Source: Algoriphagus sp. (lineage in GTDB: Bacteria > Bacteroidota > Bacteroidia > Cytophagales > Cyclobacteriaceae). Taken from it: a stretch of DNA of 64,000 nucleotides. Location of the stretch: assembly GCF_024305035.1 (NCBI RefSeq), contig NZ_JAMWZB010000008.1, positions 1-64,000 of the forward strand, written 5' to 3'. Both the position numbers and the translations under genes were made by a program. Under the pieces are notes generated by a model, which worked only from the letters and a program-made list of their open reading frames with translations, did not search any database and was not told the DNA's origin. Positions 36,948-44,621 of this stretch are shown in pieces (position 1 is the stretch's first letter; each line of letters begins with the position of its first letter).

Positions 36948-38489
36948 ATGATGGTAACAACAATTTTTGGAAGTACGGTATCTGGCCTCAATGCCAACCT
37001 GGTCACCATTGAGGTCAAGGTGGACCTGAGCACCAGTTTCTTACTCGTAGGATTACCCAAATCTGGGATCAACGAATCCCAGCAACGAATAGGGTCTGCG
37101 TTACATTATTCTGGCTTTCTAACAGCTGAGAAAAAGGTCATCATTAACTTTTCATCCGCTGAAAGCTGTCCAGAAAGCGCTGCCTATGATCTGCCCATTG
37201 CCCTGGGGATTTTACAGGCTTCTCAACAAGTCGAATTTCCCGAACTCGGTCGCTATAGTATCATGGGTGAATTATCCCATGACGGAAAACTTCTGCCCAT
37301 CAAAGGGGTTCTTCACATGGCCATCGCCGCTCGGAAACAAGGGTTCAAAGGCTTTATTCTTCCACTGGAAAACGCCAAAGAAGCCTCTATCGTGAACAAT
37401 CTGGACATTATCGGAGTGGAAACACTACAGCAGGCCACAGATTTTCTGAAAGGTGATCTTCAGATTGAGCCCCTCATAACCGATACCCGAGAGCTATTTT
37501 TCCATTCGCTCGACAAGGTAGCGTTTGATTTTGCCGATATTCAAGGTCAGGAAAAAATTAAACGGGCCATGGAGATTGCCGCTGCAGGAGGCCATGACCT
37601 TATCCTGATCGGGCCACCCGGTGCGGGAAAAACTAGGCTTGCCAAAAGATTTCCCTCGATTCTTCCTTCCCTTTCTTTACAGGAAGCATTGGAAGCAACT
37701 AAAATCCACTCCATTGCAGGAAAACTTTCACACCATGCTTCCTTACTTACCAATCGTCCTTTTCGTAATCCTCATCACACGATGTCGAAGGCAGCGCTCA
37801 TGGGATGTGCCGACAATTCAAAACCAGGGGAGATTTCACTGGCCCATAACGGAGTACTGTTTCTGGATGAATTACCCGAATTCGAGCAATCCTTATTGGA
37901 AGTCATCCATCAAGCTAGAGAAGGGCATAAAATAACCCGCTCAAGTACGAAAACATCAGAAGCTTATCCAGCTGATTTTAGCGTGATCGCCAGTATGAAC
38001 CCTTGCCCCTGTGGCTATTCCAATCACCCCGAAAAGGAATGTGTATGCGGGCCGGGAATCGTTCAGCAGTATTTAAAAAAGATCTGCAGCCCACTACTTG
38101 AGCGAATTGACTTACAGGTGGAAGTGACTCCGGAAAAATTTGATCAGATGACAGCCACCCGAAAAAGCGAATCCAGCAAAGCTATTCGAGAGCGAGTCAT
38201 CAAAGGCCGTGAAAAACAAAAAGAGCGTTTTCAAAATATCCCTGAAGTCTATTGCAATGCCATGATGCCATCTCATATGGTCAAAGAATTTTGCCAAATC
38301 AATGAGGCTAGTAAAACTTTCCTGAAAATAGCCCTAAAGCGACTGGGAATTTCAGATAGGGTCCACGAGGGGATTCTTAAAGTGGCTCGTACCATTGCGG
38401 ATATCGCTGACAGTTCCGAAATCAAAGTAGAGCATTTGGCCGAGGCAATTCAGTACCGGAGTTTGGATCGACAAGACTGGGCAGAATGA
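36948..38489 (+). CDS. YifB/ComM-type Mg-chelatase-like AAA ATPase
   Basis: A 513-residue ATPase of the YifB/ComM family, which in naturally transformable bacteria assists branch migration of incoming DNA. The N-terminal ChlI-like domain (MVTTIFGSTVSGL through the S16-protease-like fold) is followed by the Mg-chelatase ATPase domain with GPPGAGKT (about 222-229), Walker B LFLDELPEF, and the MNPCPCGY plus CVCGP zinc-like cysteine block (about 350-370). The C-terminal part is helical. It starts with two ATG codons in a row (36948 and 36951). Confidence 0.9.
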   Translation: MMVTTIFGSTVSGLNANLVTIEVKVDLSTSFLLVGLPKSGINESQQRIGSALHYSGFLTAEKKVIINFSSAESCPESAAYDLPIALGILQASQQVEFPELGRYSIMGELSHDGKLLPIKGVLHMAIAARKQGFKGFILPLENAKEASIVNNLDIIGVETLQQATDFLKGDLQIEPLITDTRELFFHSLDKVAFDFADIQGQEKIKRAMEIAAAGGHDLILIGPPGAGKTRLAKRFPSILPSLSLQEALEATKIHSIAGKLSHHASLLTNRPFRNPHHTMSKAALMGCADNSKPGEISLAHNGVLFLDELPEFEQSLLEVIHQAREGHKITRSSTKTSEAYPADFSVIASMNPCPCGYSNHPEKECVCGPGIVQQYLKKICSPLLERIDLQVEVTPEKFDQMTATRKSESSKAIRERVIKGREKQKERFQNIPEVYCNAMMPSHMVKEFCQINEASKTFLKIALKRLGISDRVHEGILKVARTIADIADSSEIKVEHLAEAIQYRSLDRQDWAE

Positions 38490-38641
38490 GTGTTTTATTC
38501 ATGATTTTATTAACTATTACTTCTTTGGACGGAAAAGAAATTGAAGGAACCACAAGTTTTAAGTACCATGAACCTGAACCTGACCTGATAAGTCACAAGG
38601 AGGGTGATAATTACCTGAGTGAGACTCTATCTGACCATTAA
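38486..38641 (+). CDS. 51-residue ORF overlapping the yifB stop
   Basis: A possible small protein whose ATG overlaps the yifB stop (ATGA, 38486-38489). The N-terminus is hydrophobic (MSVLFMILLTITSL), the rest is acidic and polar. The start overlap with yifB favours translation, but no family is recognised. Confidence 0.35.
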   Translation: MSVLFMILLTITSLDGKEIEGTTSFKYHEPEPDLISHKEGDNYLSETLSDH

Positions 38642-38656
38642 AAAAATAAGAAACAC

Positions 38657-38821
38657 ATGAATCCCACGAAAAAAATCACCAAACGAGAAATCATCGCTTT
38701 CATCTTGGGAATAGTCAGCATTTTAACTTTGGACACATCACTCAACTGGGACCATGCGAAGGACGCTTTTCAAAGCGGATATGAAGATGGTTACCAAAAA
38801 GGATATGAATCGGTAAACTAA
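38657..38821 (+). CDS. 54-residue small protein with TM and GY-rich end
   Basis: A possible small membrane protein: basic N-terminus (NPTKKITKRE), one hydrophobic segment (about residues 12-25) and a C-terminus with SGYEDGYQKGYES. The glycine/tyrosine tail at three- to four-residue spacing is recognisable from small cell-surface proteins but not diagnostic. It lies 9 bases upstream of the TPR-like gene. Confidence 0.45.
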   Translation: MNPTKKITKREIIAFILGIVSILTLDTSLNWDHAKDAFQSGYEDGYQKGYESVN

Positions 38822-38830
38822 AATCAAAAA

Positions 38831-39523
38831 ATGCCCCACCCAAACGAATTTTTCTCCAAAGAATTTATGCTCACCTTGTATCGAGAGCTATGGGAAGCGG
38901 ATACCGAAACCAAAATCCAATTTACCCTTGACTACATCGAGACTGTCCAAGAAAATTATCCGCCCAACCTAGTCGACTACCTAACCAAAGGACAGCTATC
39001 ATCGATCTATTTTGATCATCAGGACTATGAAAAAGCCCTGCCTTTTCTAAAAGAAATCAACGAACAGGAGGCCCCGGAGAAAACTGCCGGGAAACACCTC
39101 TACACCCTCTTACTCATTCGGACTTATCGATTCCTAAAAAATTACAAAAAGGCATTCTCGGTATTTAAAAAAGCAATGGAGCAACAAAAACAAGCCCGGA
39201 AAGCTTTTGAAATCTTGGACCTTTTGGAAGATTATGTAAATCTGTGCCAGGATTCGGGCTGGTCTTTTGACCCAATTTACCAACCCAACATCCATCAAGT
39301 GATCCAAGATTTGGGCTTTCCACCACAGGATCTACCCCCCATGGAATCGGTGAGGTCTCTCAAGGAGTTAAATAAAACTTGGAATTTTCGTCTCGGAACT
39401 ATTCATCTTAAAAAGGAAATTTCTCAAGAAGAACGAAATCAACTATTTCAGGAATACATCCAAGAATGTCCTATCCAATGGTATCGGGATTATGCCTCTC
39501 GGTGCATATCCTCATCAATTTAA
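38831..39523 (+). CDS. TPR-like helical protein, unknown
   Basis: A 230-residue cytoplasmic protein, mostly alpha-helical. The central part (about 55-130) has two or three degenerate tetratricopeptide-like helix pairs (YFDHQDYEKALPFLKEI, LKNYKKAFSVFKKAME). The C-terminal third is unrecognised and ends near an unusual CPIQWYRDYASRC segment. Its end overlaps the 3' end of the convergent phosphofructokinase gene by four bases. Confidence 0.6.
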   Translation: MPHPNEFFSKEFMLTLYRELWEADTETKIQFTLDYIETVQENYPPNLVDYLTKGQLSSIYFDHQDYEKALPFLKEINEQEAPEKTAGKHLYTLLLIRTYRFLKNYKKAFSVFKKAMEQQKQARKAFEILDLLEDYVNLCQDSGWSFDPIYQPNIHQVIQDLGFPPQDLPPMESVRSLKELNKTWNFRLGTIHLKKEISQEERNQLFQEYIQECPIQWYRDYASRCISSSI

Positions 39524-40611
39524 TCTCCAAAACTAATTCCCATGCCTTTTGCAGCCTGCACCAAAGTACCTTTTGGGTCCACATAATTATAAGCTGAAAT
39601 CGCTTTTTTGATCGGAACGGAAGTGTATTCATTGTTGAGCAAAACGACTAATTCACCAAACTTTCCTTCCAAAACCAGTTCAAAGGCTTTCACCCCAAAA
39701 ACCGAAGCAATCACTCGGTCAAAAGCAATCGGCGTTCCTCCACGCTGCGTATGTCCCAAAACGGTTTCTCGGATATCTGCATCTAGACCGGCAGCTTTCA
39801 ACTGTTCACTTAACGTATACGCCACACCACCGAGGCGAACGGCAATTCTACCTTCTTCCCCCTGACTTGAAGTCACGGTTCCTTCCTCGGCATGGGCGCC
39901 TTCTGCAATGACAATATTCACAAACCCACGACCATTGGCATAGCGGGACTCGATTCGCTTCACTACTTCTTTGAGGTCATAGGGGATTTCGGGTATCAGG
40001 CAAATTTCAGCACCTCCGGCAATCGCCGTGTAAAGTGCAATCCAGCCGGCGTTTCTCCCCATTACTTCCATAATCATCACCCGATGATGGCTGGCCGCTG
40101 TGGTCACCAACCGATCAAACGAATCAGTAGCGATTTGTACCGCAGTCTGAAATCCAAAAGTAAAATCGGTGGAAGACAGATCATTGTCAATGGTTTTGGG
40201 TACACCGACAACCGGCATTCCCGCCTCAAACATGGCCTGAGAAATTTCCTGTGAACCGTCTCCTCCAATATTAATTACAGCATCAAACCCCTTTTTTTTA
40301 AGGTCAGCTACCAACTCAGGGATTTTATTGATGACTTTAACCGAGCCATCAGCCTGCTTTGCTGAAAAGCGAAGCGGATTTCCTTTATTCGTGGTTCCCA
40401 GCATCGTCCCTCCGATCACATGGATTCCAGCCGTGTTTTGCTCGTCCAACTTGAGGATTCGAGGAGGATTTTCCATGACTCCGTTAAACGCCTCAAAACT
40501 TCCCCAGACTTCCCATTCTCCTGACTGAGCGGCACGTTTGGTAATTCCTCTAATGACTGCATTGAGCCCGGGGCAATCCCCGCCTCCGGTAGAAACCAAC
40601 AATTTTTTCAT
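39520..40611 (-). CDS. 6-phosphofructokinase with group III signature
   Basis: A 363-residue phosphofructokinase that phosphorylates fructose-6-phosphate to the 1,6-bisphosphate in glycolysis. The start MKKLLVSTGG at 40611 is preferred to the one 48 bases upstream. Motifs: GGDCPGLNA (about 10-18), GGDGS (116-120), PKTIDND (138-144) and MGRNAGW (about 184-190). The glycine in GGDGS argues for ATP as phosphoryl donor, while the lysine in PKTIDND is like that of pyrophosphate-type enzymes; this combination is typical of group III ATP enzymes. Donor choice is an inference from those two sites. Confidence 0.9.
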   Translation of the reverse strand: MKKLLVSTGGGDCPGLNAVIRGITKRAAQSGEWEVWGSFEAFNGVMENPPRILKLDEQNTAGIHVIGGTMLGTTNKGNPLRFSAKQADGSVKVINKIPELVADLKKKGFDAVINIGGDGSQEISQAMFEAGMPVVGVPKTIDNDLSSTDFTFGFQTAVQIATDSFDRLVTTAASHHRVMIMEVMGRNAGWIALYTAIAGGAEICLIPEIPYDLKEVVKRIESRYANGRGFVNIVIAEGAHAEEGTVTSSQGEEGRIAVRLGGVAYTLSEQLKAAGLDADIRETVLGHTQRGGTPIAFDRVIASVFGVKAFELVLEGKFGELVVLLNNEYTSVPIKKAISAYNYVDPKGTLVQAAKGMGISFGD

Positions 40612-40725
40612 ATCTTCTGGAAAATAAAGAACGCTGTCCCCAACTAGTTTTGGATTCAACCTTCAGAAAGTACAATTTTAAAACAGATTTTAAGTATTCG
40701 AGTTATCCTTCAAAGCAATTAACCT

Positions 40726-41466
40726 ATGAAAAAATTCAGCTTTCTCCTAGTTTTTATTTCCTACTTCAGTTTCGGACAGGATCAAATCCCCGCTCAAAAT
40801 GGACCCATCCAAATCACCCCCATTCTTCATGGTTCTTTAGTGATTGAATATCAGGATCTGACCATTTATGTAGATCCTTACGGGGGCGCTGAGCTATTTT
40901 CAGAACAAAAGCCCGCAGACTTGGTATTGATCACTGACATTCACGGTGATCATCACAACCAGGAAACCTTAGACGGTTTAGACCTGAGCAAAGCTACCAT
41001 CTTAGCCCCTGCAGCCGTAGCTGAAAAACTTCCTCAGAGCAACTATGCAAAAATCGAAGTCATCAGTAATGGTGAGCAAAAAGCAATTTCAGGAGCTGAC
41101 ATTCGTGCCATTCCCATGTACAACCTCCCAGAAACGGCTGATAGTCGGCATCCCAAAGGAAGAGGGAATGGGTATATTGTGACTTTGGGGGGAAAGCAAA
41201 TTTATCTTTCAGGAGATACCGAGGATATTCCCGAAATGCGCGCATTGACCGGAATAGACGTCGCTTTTGTATGTATGAATTTACCCTATACTATGGATAT
41301 CAATCAGGCAGCAAGTGCAGTTTCTGAATTCAAACCTGCCATTGTTTACCCTTATCATTTCAGAGGAGGAGACGGATTGGCCGATGTGGATCAATTCAAA
41401 ATCTTGGTTAACGAATCCGCACCCAGTGTAGAAGTCAGGTTGAGAAACTGGTATCCCGAAAATTAA
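40726..41466 (+). CDS. exported metallo-beta-lactamase-fold hydrolase
   Basis: A 246-residue protein with a signal peptide (about 1-17, ending SFGQ). The metal-binding motif is ITDIHGDHHN (about 70-79), in which the first histidine of the usual THxHxDH is D. Other family blocks follow: YIVTLGGKQIYLSGDTED (about 148-165), and a late histidine in VYPYHFRGG (about 208-214), giving a UlaG-like MBL hydrolase arrangement. Substrate unknown. Periplasmic location expected. Confidence 0.85.
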   Translation: MKKFSFLLVFISYFSFGQDQIPAQNGPIQITPILHGSLVIEYQDLTIYVDPYGGAELFSEQKPADLVLITDIHGDHHNQETLDGLDLSKATILAPAAVAEKLPQSNYAKIEVISNGEQKAISGADIRAIPMYNLPETADSRHPKGRGNGYIVTLGGKQIYLSGDTEDIPEMRALTGIDVAFVCMNLPYTMDINQAASAVSEFKPAIVYPYHFRGGDGLADVDQFKILVNESAPSVEVRLRNWYPEN

Positions 41467-41488
41467 AACTCCAAATTCAATTTAAGAT

Positions 41489-41517
41489 TAAAAGCGGCTC
41501 AACAGGCTGCTTTTTTG
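41489..41517 (+). terminator. terminator behind the metallo-hydrolase gene
   Basis: A short stem (AAAAGCGGC with GCTGCTTTT including a wobble) followed by a T run, 24 bases after the gene. Confidence 0.65.
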
Positions 41518-41621
41518 TTTTTTGATAGGGCAGGAAATTTAAATTCCCTGCTACTTTGGTGTGCGGAGTCACAAAGGAAAAACAGTGGAATTGAATATTT
41601 TTGCTGCATAATTTACCCACT

Positions 41622-42050
41622 ATGAAAAATTTGCTTTTTGCTTTTGCCACACTTCTGCTTTTGGGAAGCTGTACAGGTGGAGGTCAAACCGACTCCCAAT
41701 CCCAAACCGATCAGTCTCCAAATGCCCGCTTCATCACCTTGGATGCTAAAGACTTTCAGTCCAAATTTCATGCAGGAAAGGGGATTTTACTGGACGTGAG
41801 GACTCCGGCTGAGATCAATCAAGGCCTCATTTCCAAAGAAGCCATAGTGATTGATATCTATTCCAGTGATTTTGCCAAGCGCGCACTCGAGCTACCCAAA
41901 GATCAGGAAATTTACATCTACTGCAGTGCAGGAGTCCGAAGCGAACAGGCAGCTAATTTTTTAATCGAAAATGGGTATACTCAAGTATTTCACTTGCGTG
42001 GTGGCCTTGGAGATTGGGCACGAAACGGCCTTCCACTAGAGCGCCTTTAA
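41622..42050 (+). CDS. rhodanese-domain lipoprotein
   Basis: A 142-residue lipoprotein: lipobox LLGSC (cysteine about 17), Gly/Gln/Ser/Thr linker, then one rhodanese domain. The active-site cysteine is in YIYCSAGVRS, with the DVRTPAEI strand upstream and the closing LRGGLGDW. The start at 41622 is chosen over one 21 bases upstream because it gives the normal signal peptide and has a TATTTTTG promoter-like sequence at 41595-41602. Sulfur-transfer in the periplasm is inferred. The convergent gene overlaps its end by 4 bases. Confidence 0.85.
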   Translation: MKNLLFAFATLLLLGSCTGGGQTDSQSQTDQSPNARFITLDAKDFQSKFHAGKGILLDVRTPAEINQGLISKEAIVIDIYSSDFAKRALELPKDQEIYIYCSAGVRSEQAANFLIENGYTQVFHLRGGLGDWARNGLPLERL

Positions 42051-43156
42051 ATCTTCGAAAAGGCCTGGTCCAGATCCTCCAATAAATCATCACTGTGTTC
42101 TAATCCTACCGAAACTCTAATGAGATTTGGGGGAGTCAGGGTGTCTGGACCCTCCACCGCTGCTCTTCGCTCGATGATACTTTCTACACCTCCCAAGCTC
42201 GTGGCATTGACAAAAAGATGAAGCGCCTTAATCAGTCGATCTGCAGCATCTTTACCCCCCTTGACTTCAAAAGAAACCACGCCACCAAACCCTGTCATCT
42301 GACCTGCTGCCACCTCATGGCCTGGGTGAATTTTTAGTCCCGGGTAGTGTACTTTATCCACTTTGGGATGAATCAAAAAATATTCGGCCAAAACCATGGC
42401 ATTCTGAGCATGACCTCGCATTCGATAAGCCAGCGTTCGGATGCTTCGACTTAGCCAGTAGCAATCTGCTGCTGCAGGGACAGCTCCTCCTACTCGCTGC
42501 ACGGTTCTGATTTTTGCCCAAAATTCATTGTCTTCTTTTCCCACCAGAATTCCCCCCAAAATATCACTGTGTCCCCCAAAATACTTGGTACTGCTGTGCA
42601 TCACGATATCCGCACCTAGTGCCAAAGGATTTTGAAAAACAGGAGTGGCAAAGGTATTGTCACAAGCAAAAATAGCTTTTTGGTTTTGGGCTATTTCAGC
42701 GATTTTTCGGACATCACTGATTTTCAGCAAAGGATTAGACGGTGTTTCTACCCAAAACAGACGCGTATTAGGTCTGATTGCTTTTTTCACTGCCTCGAGG
42801 TCTGCCATATTCACAAAGCTCACCTCATGAATCCCTTTGAAAAGTATGCTCATGGAATTGTGCAGACCATGGTACATATCATCCGGGGCGATGATATGAG
42901 ATCCTGGTTCAAGTGCTTGAAAAACTGCCGTGCCCGCGGCATTTCCGGAAGAAAAAGCTGCAGCGACCTTTCCCCCTTCCAGAGAAGCCACCAGCTCTTC
43001 CAATGCCAGCCGATTGGGATTCCCTGCGCGAGTGTAGAGCATTCCGGCTTCATTCTCATGCTCAAACGTGGTACTCAGCGTAATGGGCTGAACCACCGGT
43101 CGGTTAGTGTCAGTAATATGATTTCCTTTATGAATAGATCGGGTCTCAAATTTCAT
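42047..43156 (-). CDS. trans-sulfuration PLP enzyme, cystathionine gamma-synthase type
   Basis: A 369-residue PLP enzyme of the Cys/Met metabolism family. Hallmarks: YTRAGNPNRLALEE, the FSSGNAAGTAVFQ phosphate-binding loop, the DNTFATPVFQNPL stretch and the PLP lysine in HSSTKYFGGHSD (about 195). Family members include cystathionine gamma-synthase, gamma-lyase and beta-lyase; the choice is not settled by sequence. The 124-base gap upstream shows no recognisable SAM riboswitch. Confidence 0.88.
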   Translation of the reverse strand: MKFETRSIHKGNHITDTNRPVVQPITLSTTFEHENEAGMLYTRAGNPNRLALEELVASLEGGKVAAAFSSGNAAGTAVFQALEPGSHIIAPDDMYHGLHNSMSILFKGIHEVSFVNMADLEAVKKAIRPNTRLFWVETPSNPLLKISDVRKIAEIAQNQKAIFACDNTFATPVFQNPLALGADIVMHSSTKYFGGHSDILGGILVGKEDNEFWAKIRTVQRVGGAVPAAADCYWLSRSIRTLAYRMRGHAQNAMVLAEYFLIHPKVDKVHYPGLKIHPGHEVAAGQMTGFGGVVSFEVKGGKDAADRLIKALHLFVNATSLGGVESIIERRAAVEGPDTLTPPNLIRVSVGLEHSDDLLEDLDQAFSKI

Positions 43157-43242
43157 AGCTTGAATATTTTTGGGAAATTAAGAAAACCTAGCTCATAAGA
43201 ATATGATTTGAGTCACAAGCCTCAAAAAATTCAAAAAAATTC

Positions 43243-43270
43243 AAAAAAAAGCCCGGCAAAAAACCGGGCT
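43243..43270 (-). terminator. terminator of the DUF4293 gene
   Basis: AGCCCGG and CCGGGCT form a 7-bp stem next to an A run that becomes a T tract on the minus strand, 11 bases beyond the stop codon. Confidence 0.85.
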
Positions 43271-43280
43271 CACTTATTTT

Positions 43281-43763
43281 TTATCGTATCCGATCAACCG
43301 ACCTGACGAGTGCTTCATCTTTCTTGATAAATCGATTTGCGAGCATATTACAAACCATACCCCCTAAAATCACCCAAAACCCAAAATGATAAGTCCCTCC
43401 TCCGGAAGCATCCAGCTCGGTATTGATTCCATTGGTGGTGAGAAAAACAGCTACCACCAAAGACACCATTACCAAACTATTGATCATATTAAAGAGCATT
43501 TGTTTAGCTCGACTTTTATATTGAAAAATAGAGATCAGAGCCAAAAACCCTGCAAAAGCGGCCAAGGCAGAAAGATACCATTTCGAAGAAGATTGGATCA
43601 CCTCACCATTAGCGTCCAAGTTTGTCAGCATAAATGCGGTTAACTCCCAGGAATCTCCCGTACCGCTTCCGGTTTCTGTTTGGCTCCAAAGCGAAGTACC
43701 TATGGTAATTCCCATAGCGACGACTACCAGAAAAAGGAAAATGGTTTGAACCCGTTGAATCAT
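43281..43763 (-). CDS. DUF4293 family membrane protein
   Basis: A 160-residue protein of the Bacteroidota DUF4293 family (recalled from its shape): MIQRVQTIFLFLV opening, then four hydrophobic segments (about 5-25, 62-80, 92-110, 125-142), a short positively charged cytoplasmic tail (IKKDEALVRSVDRIR). A start 45 bases upstream exists, but the shorter one matches the family. Function unknown. Divergent from truA. Confidence 0.8.
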   Translation of the reverse strand: MIQRVQTIFLFLVVVAMGITIGTSLWSQTETGSGTGDSWELTAFMLTNLDANGEVIQSSSKWYLSALAAFAGFLALISIFQYKSRAKQMLFNMINSLVMVSLVVAVFLTTNGINTELDASGGGTYHFGFWVILGGMVCNMLANRFIKKDEALVRSVDRIR

Positions 43764-43842
43764 AATTTTTAATTTTTTGCAAAGAAAAGTCCAAATCCCC
43801 GCTTTCACAAGAAAAGGCTAAATCAGAATCAGGGAGGAAGTG

Positions 43843-43850
43843 TATCTTTG
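43843..43850 (+). promoter_or_regulatory. TATCTTTG -7 element of truA
   Basis: Matches the Bacteroidota -7 consensus TAnnTTTG and lies only six bases before the truA ATG at 43857. The transcript would be leaderless or nearly so. No clear -33 TTG is seen. Confidence 0.5.
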
Positions 43851-43856
43851 TGCTTG

Positions 43857-44615
43857 ATGAGTACATCCAAAAGATATTTTCTGGAATTGAGTTACGATGG
43901 GGCTGATTTTCATGGTTGGCAATCCCAGAAAAATGCCCATTCTGTCCAAAAAGAAATTGAAAACGCGCTATCCACTTATTTTCGCCAACCGATTGCCATC
44001 ATGGGAAGTGGCCGGACAGATGCAGGGGTCCATGCCTCCATGCAAGTTTGTCACTTTGATAGTGAAGGAACTGTTGATTTGGAACGAACCGTCAAAGCAC
44101 TCAATGGGATCCTCCCCAAAAGCATTGCCATTCATCAGATACGCCCGGTTAAACCAGAGGCTCATGCTCGTTTTGATGCCGTGGAACGCTCCTATTTTTA
44201 CCGTGTGATTTTCCGAAAAAACCCGTTTTTAGATCAATTTGCCTGGGTTTGTTTTCATTCCCCTGAGCTGGATCGAATGAACCAAGCTGCGCGATACCTG
44301 TTGGAACACGAGGATTTTGAATGCTTTAGCAAGGTGCATACCGAAGTAAATCACTTTCGCTGCCAAATAAAATCCGCCTATTGGGAACAAAAAGAGGGGG
44401 AATTGTTATTCCATATAACCGCTAATCGCTTTTTACGTGGGATGGTACGTGCAATTGTGGGAACTTTGATGGAAATCGGTTTGGGAAAACGTCATCCGAA
44501 TGATATGAATCAGATCATCCAATCCCGTGAGCGATCAAAAGCAGGTAAAGCAGCCCCAGCCAAAGGACTGTTTCTCAGCAAAATCATCTACCCGAACGAC
44601 ATTTATTTAGACTAG
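43857..44615 (+). CDS. truA: tRNA pseudouridine(38-40) synthase
   Basis: A 252-residue enzyme that isomerises uridines 38, 39 and 40 in the tRNA anticodon arm. The start ATG at 43857 (MSTSKRYFLELSYDGADF) is preferred to a TTG 9 bases earlier. The catalytic aspartate is in GSGRTDAGVHA (about 52). Other family motifs: FHGWQ near the N-terminus and FLRGMVRAIVGTLMEIG near the C-terminus. The MsbA-type ABC gene starts 6 bases after its stop. Confidence 0.95.
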   Translation: MSTSKRYFLELSYDGADFHGWQSQKNAHSVQKEIENALSTYFRQPIAIMGSGRTDAGVHASMQVCHFDSEGTVDLERTVKALNGILPKSIAIHQIRPVKPEAHARFDAVERSYFYRVIFRKNPFLDQFAWVCFHSPELDRMNQAARYLLEHEDFECFSKVHTEVNHFRCQIKSAYWEQKEGELLFHITANRFLRGMVRAIVGTLMEIGLGKRHPNDMNQIIQSRERSKAGKAAPAKGLFLSKIIYPNDIYLD

Positions 44616-44621
44616 CATACC

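Noticed and set aside
43157-43242. Possible SAM riboswitch upstream of the trans-sulfuration enzyme
   Set aside because: The region lacks the paired core and conserved stretches of known SAM classes; only AT-rich sequence and a neighbouring terminator are seen.
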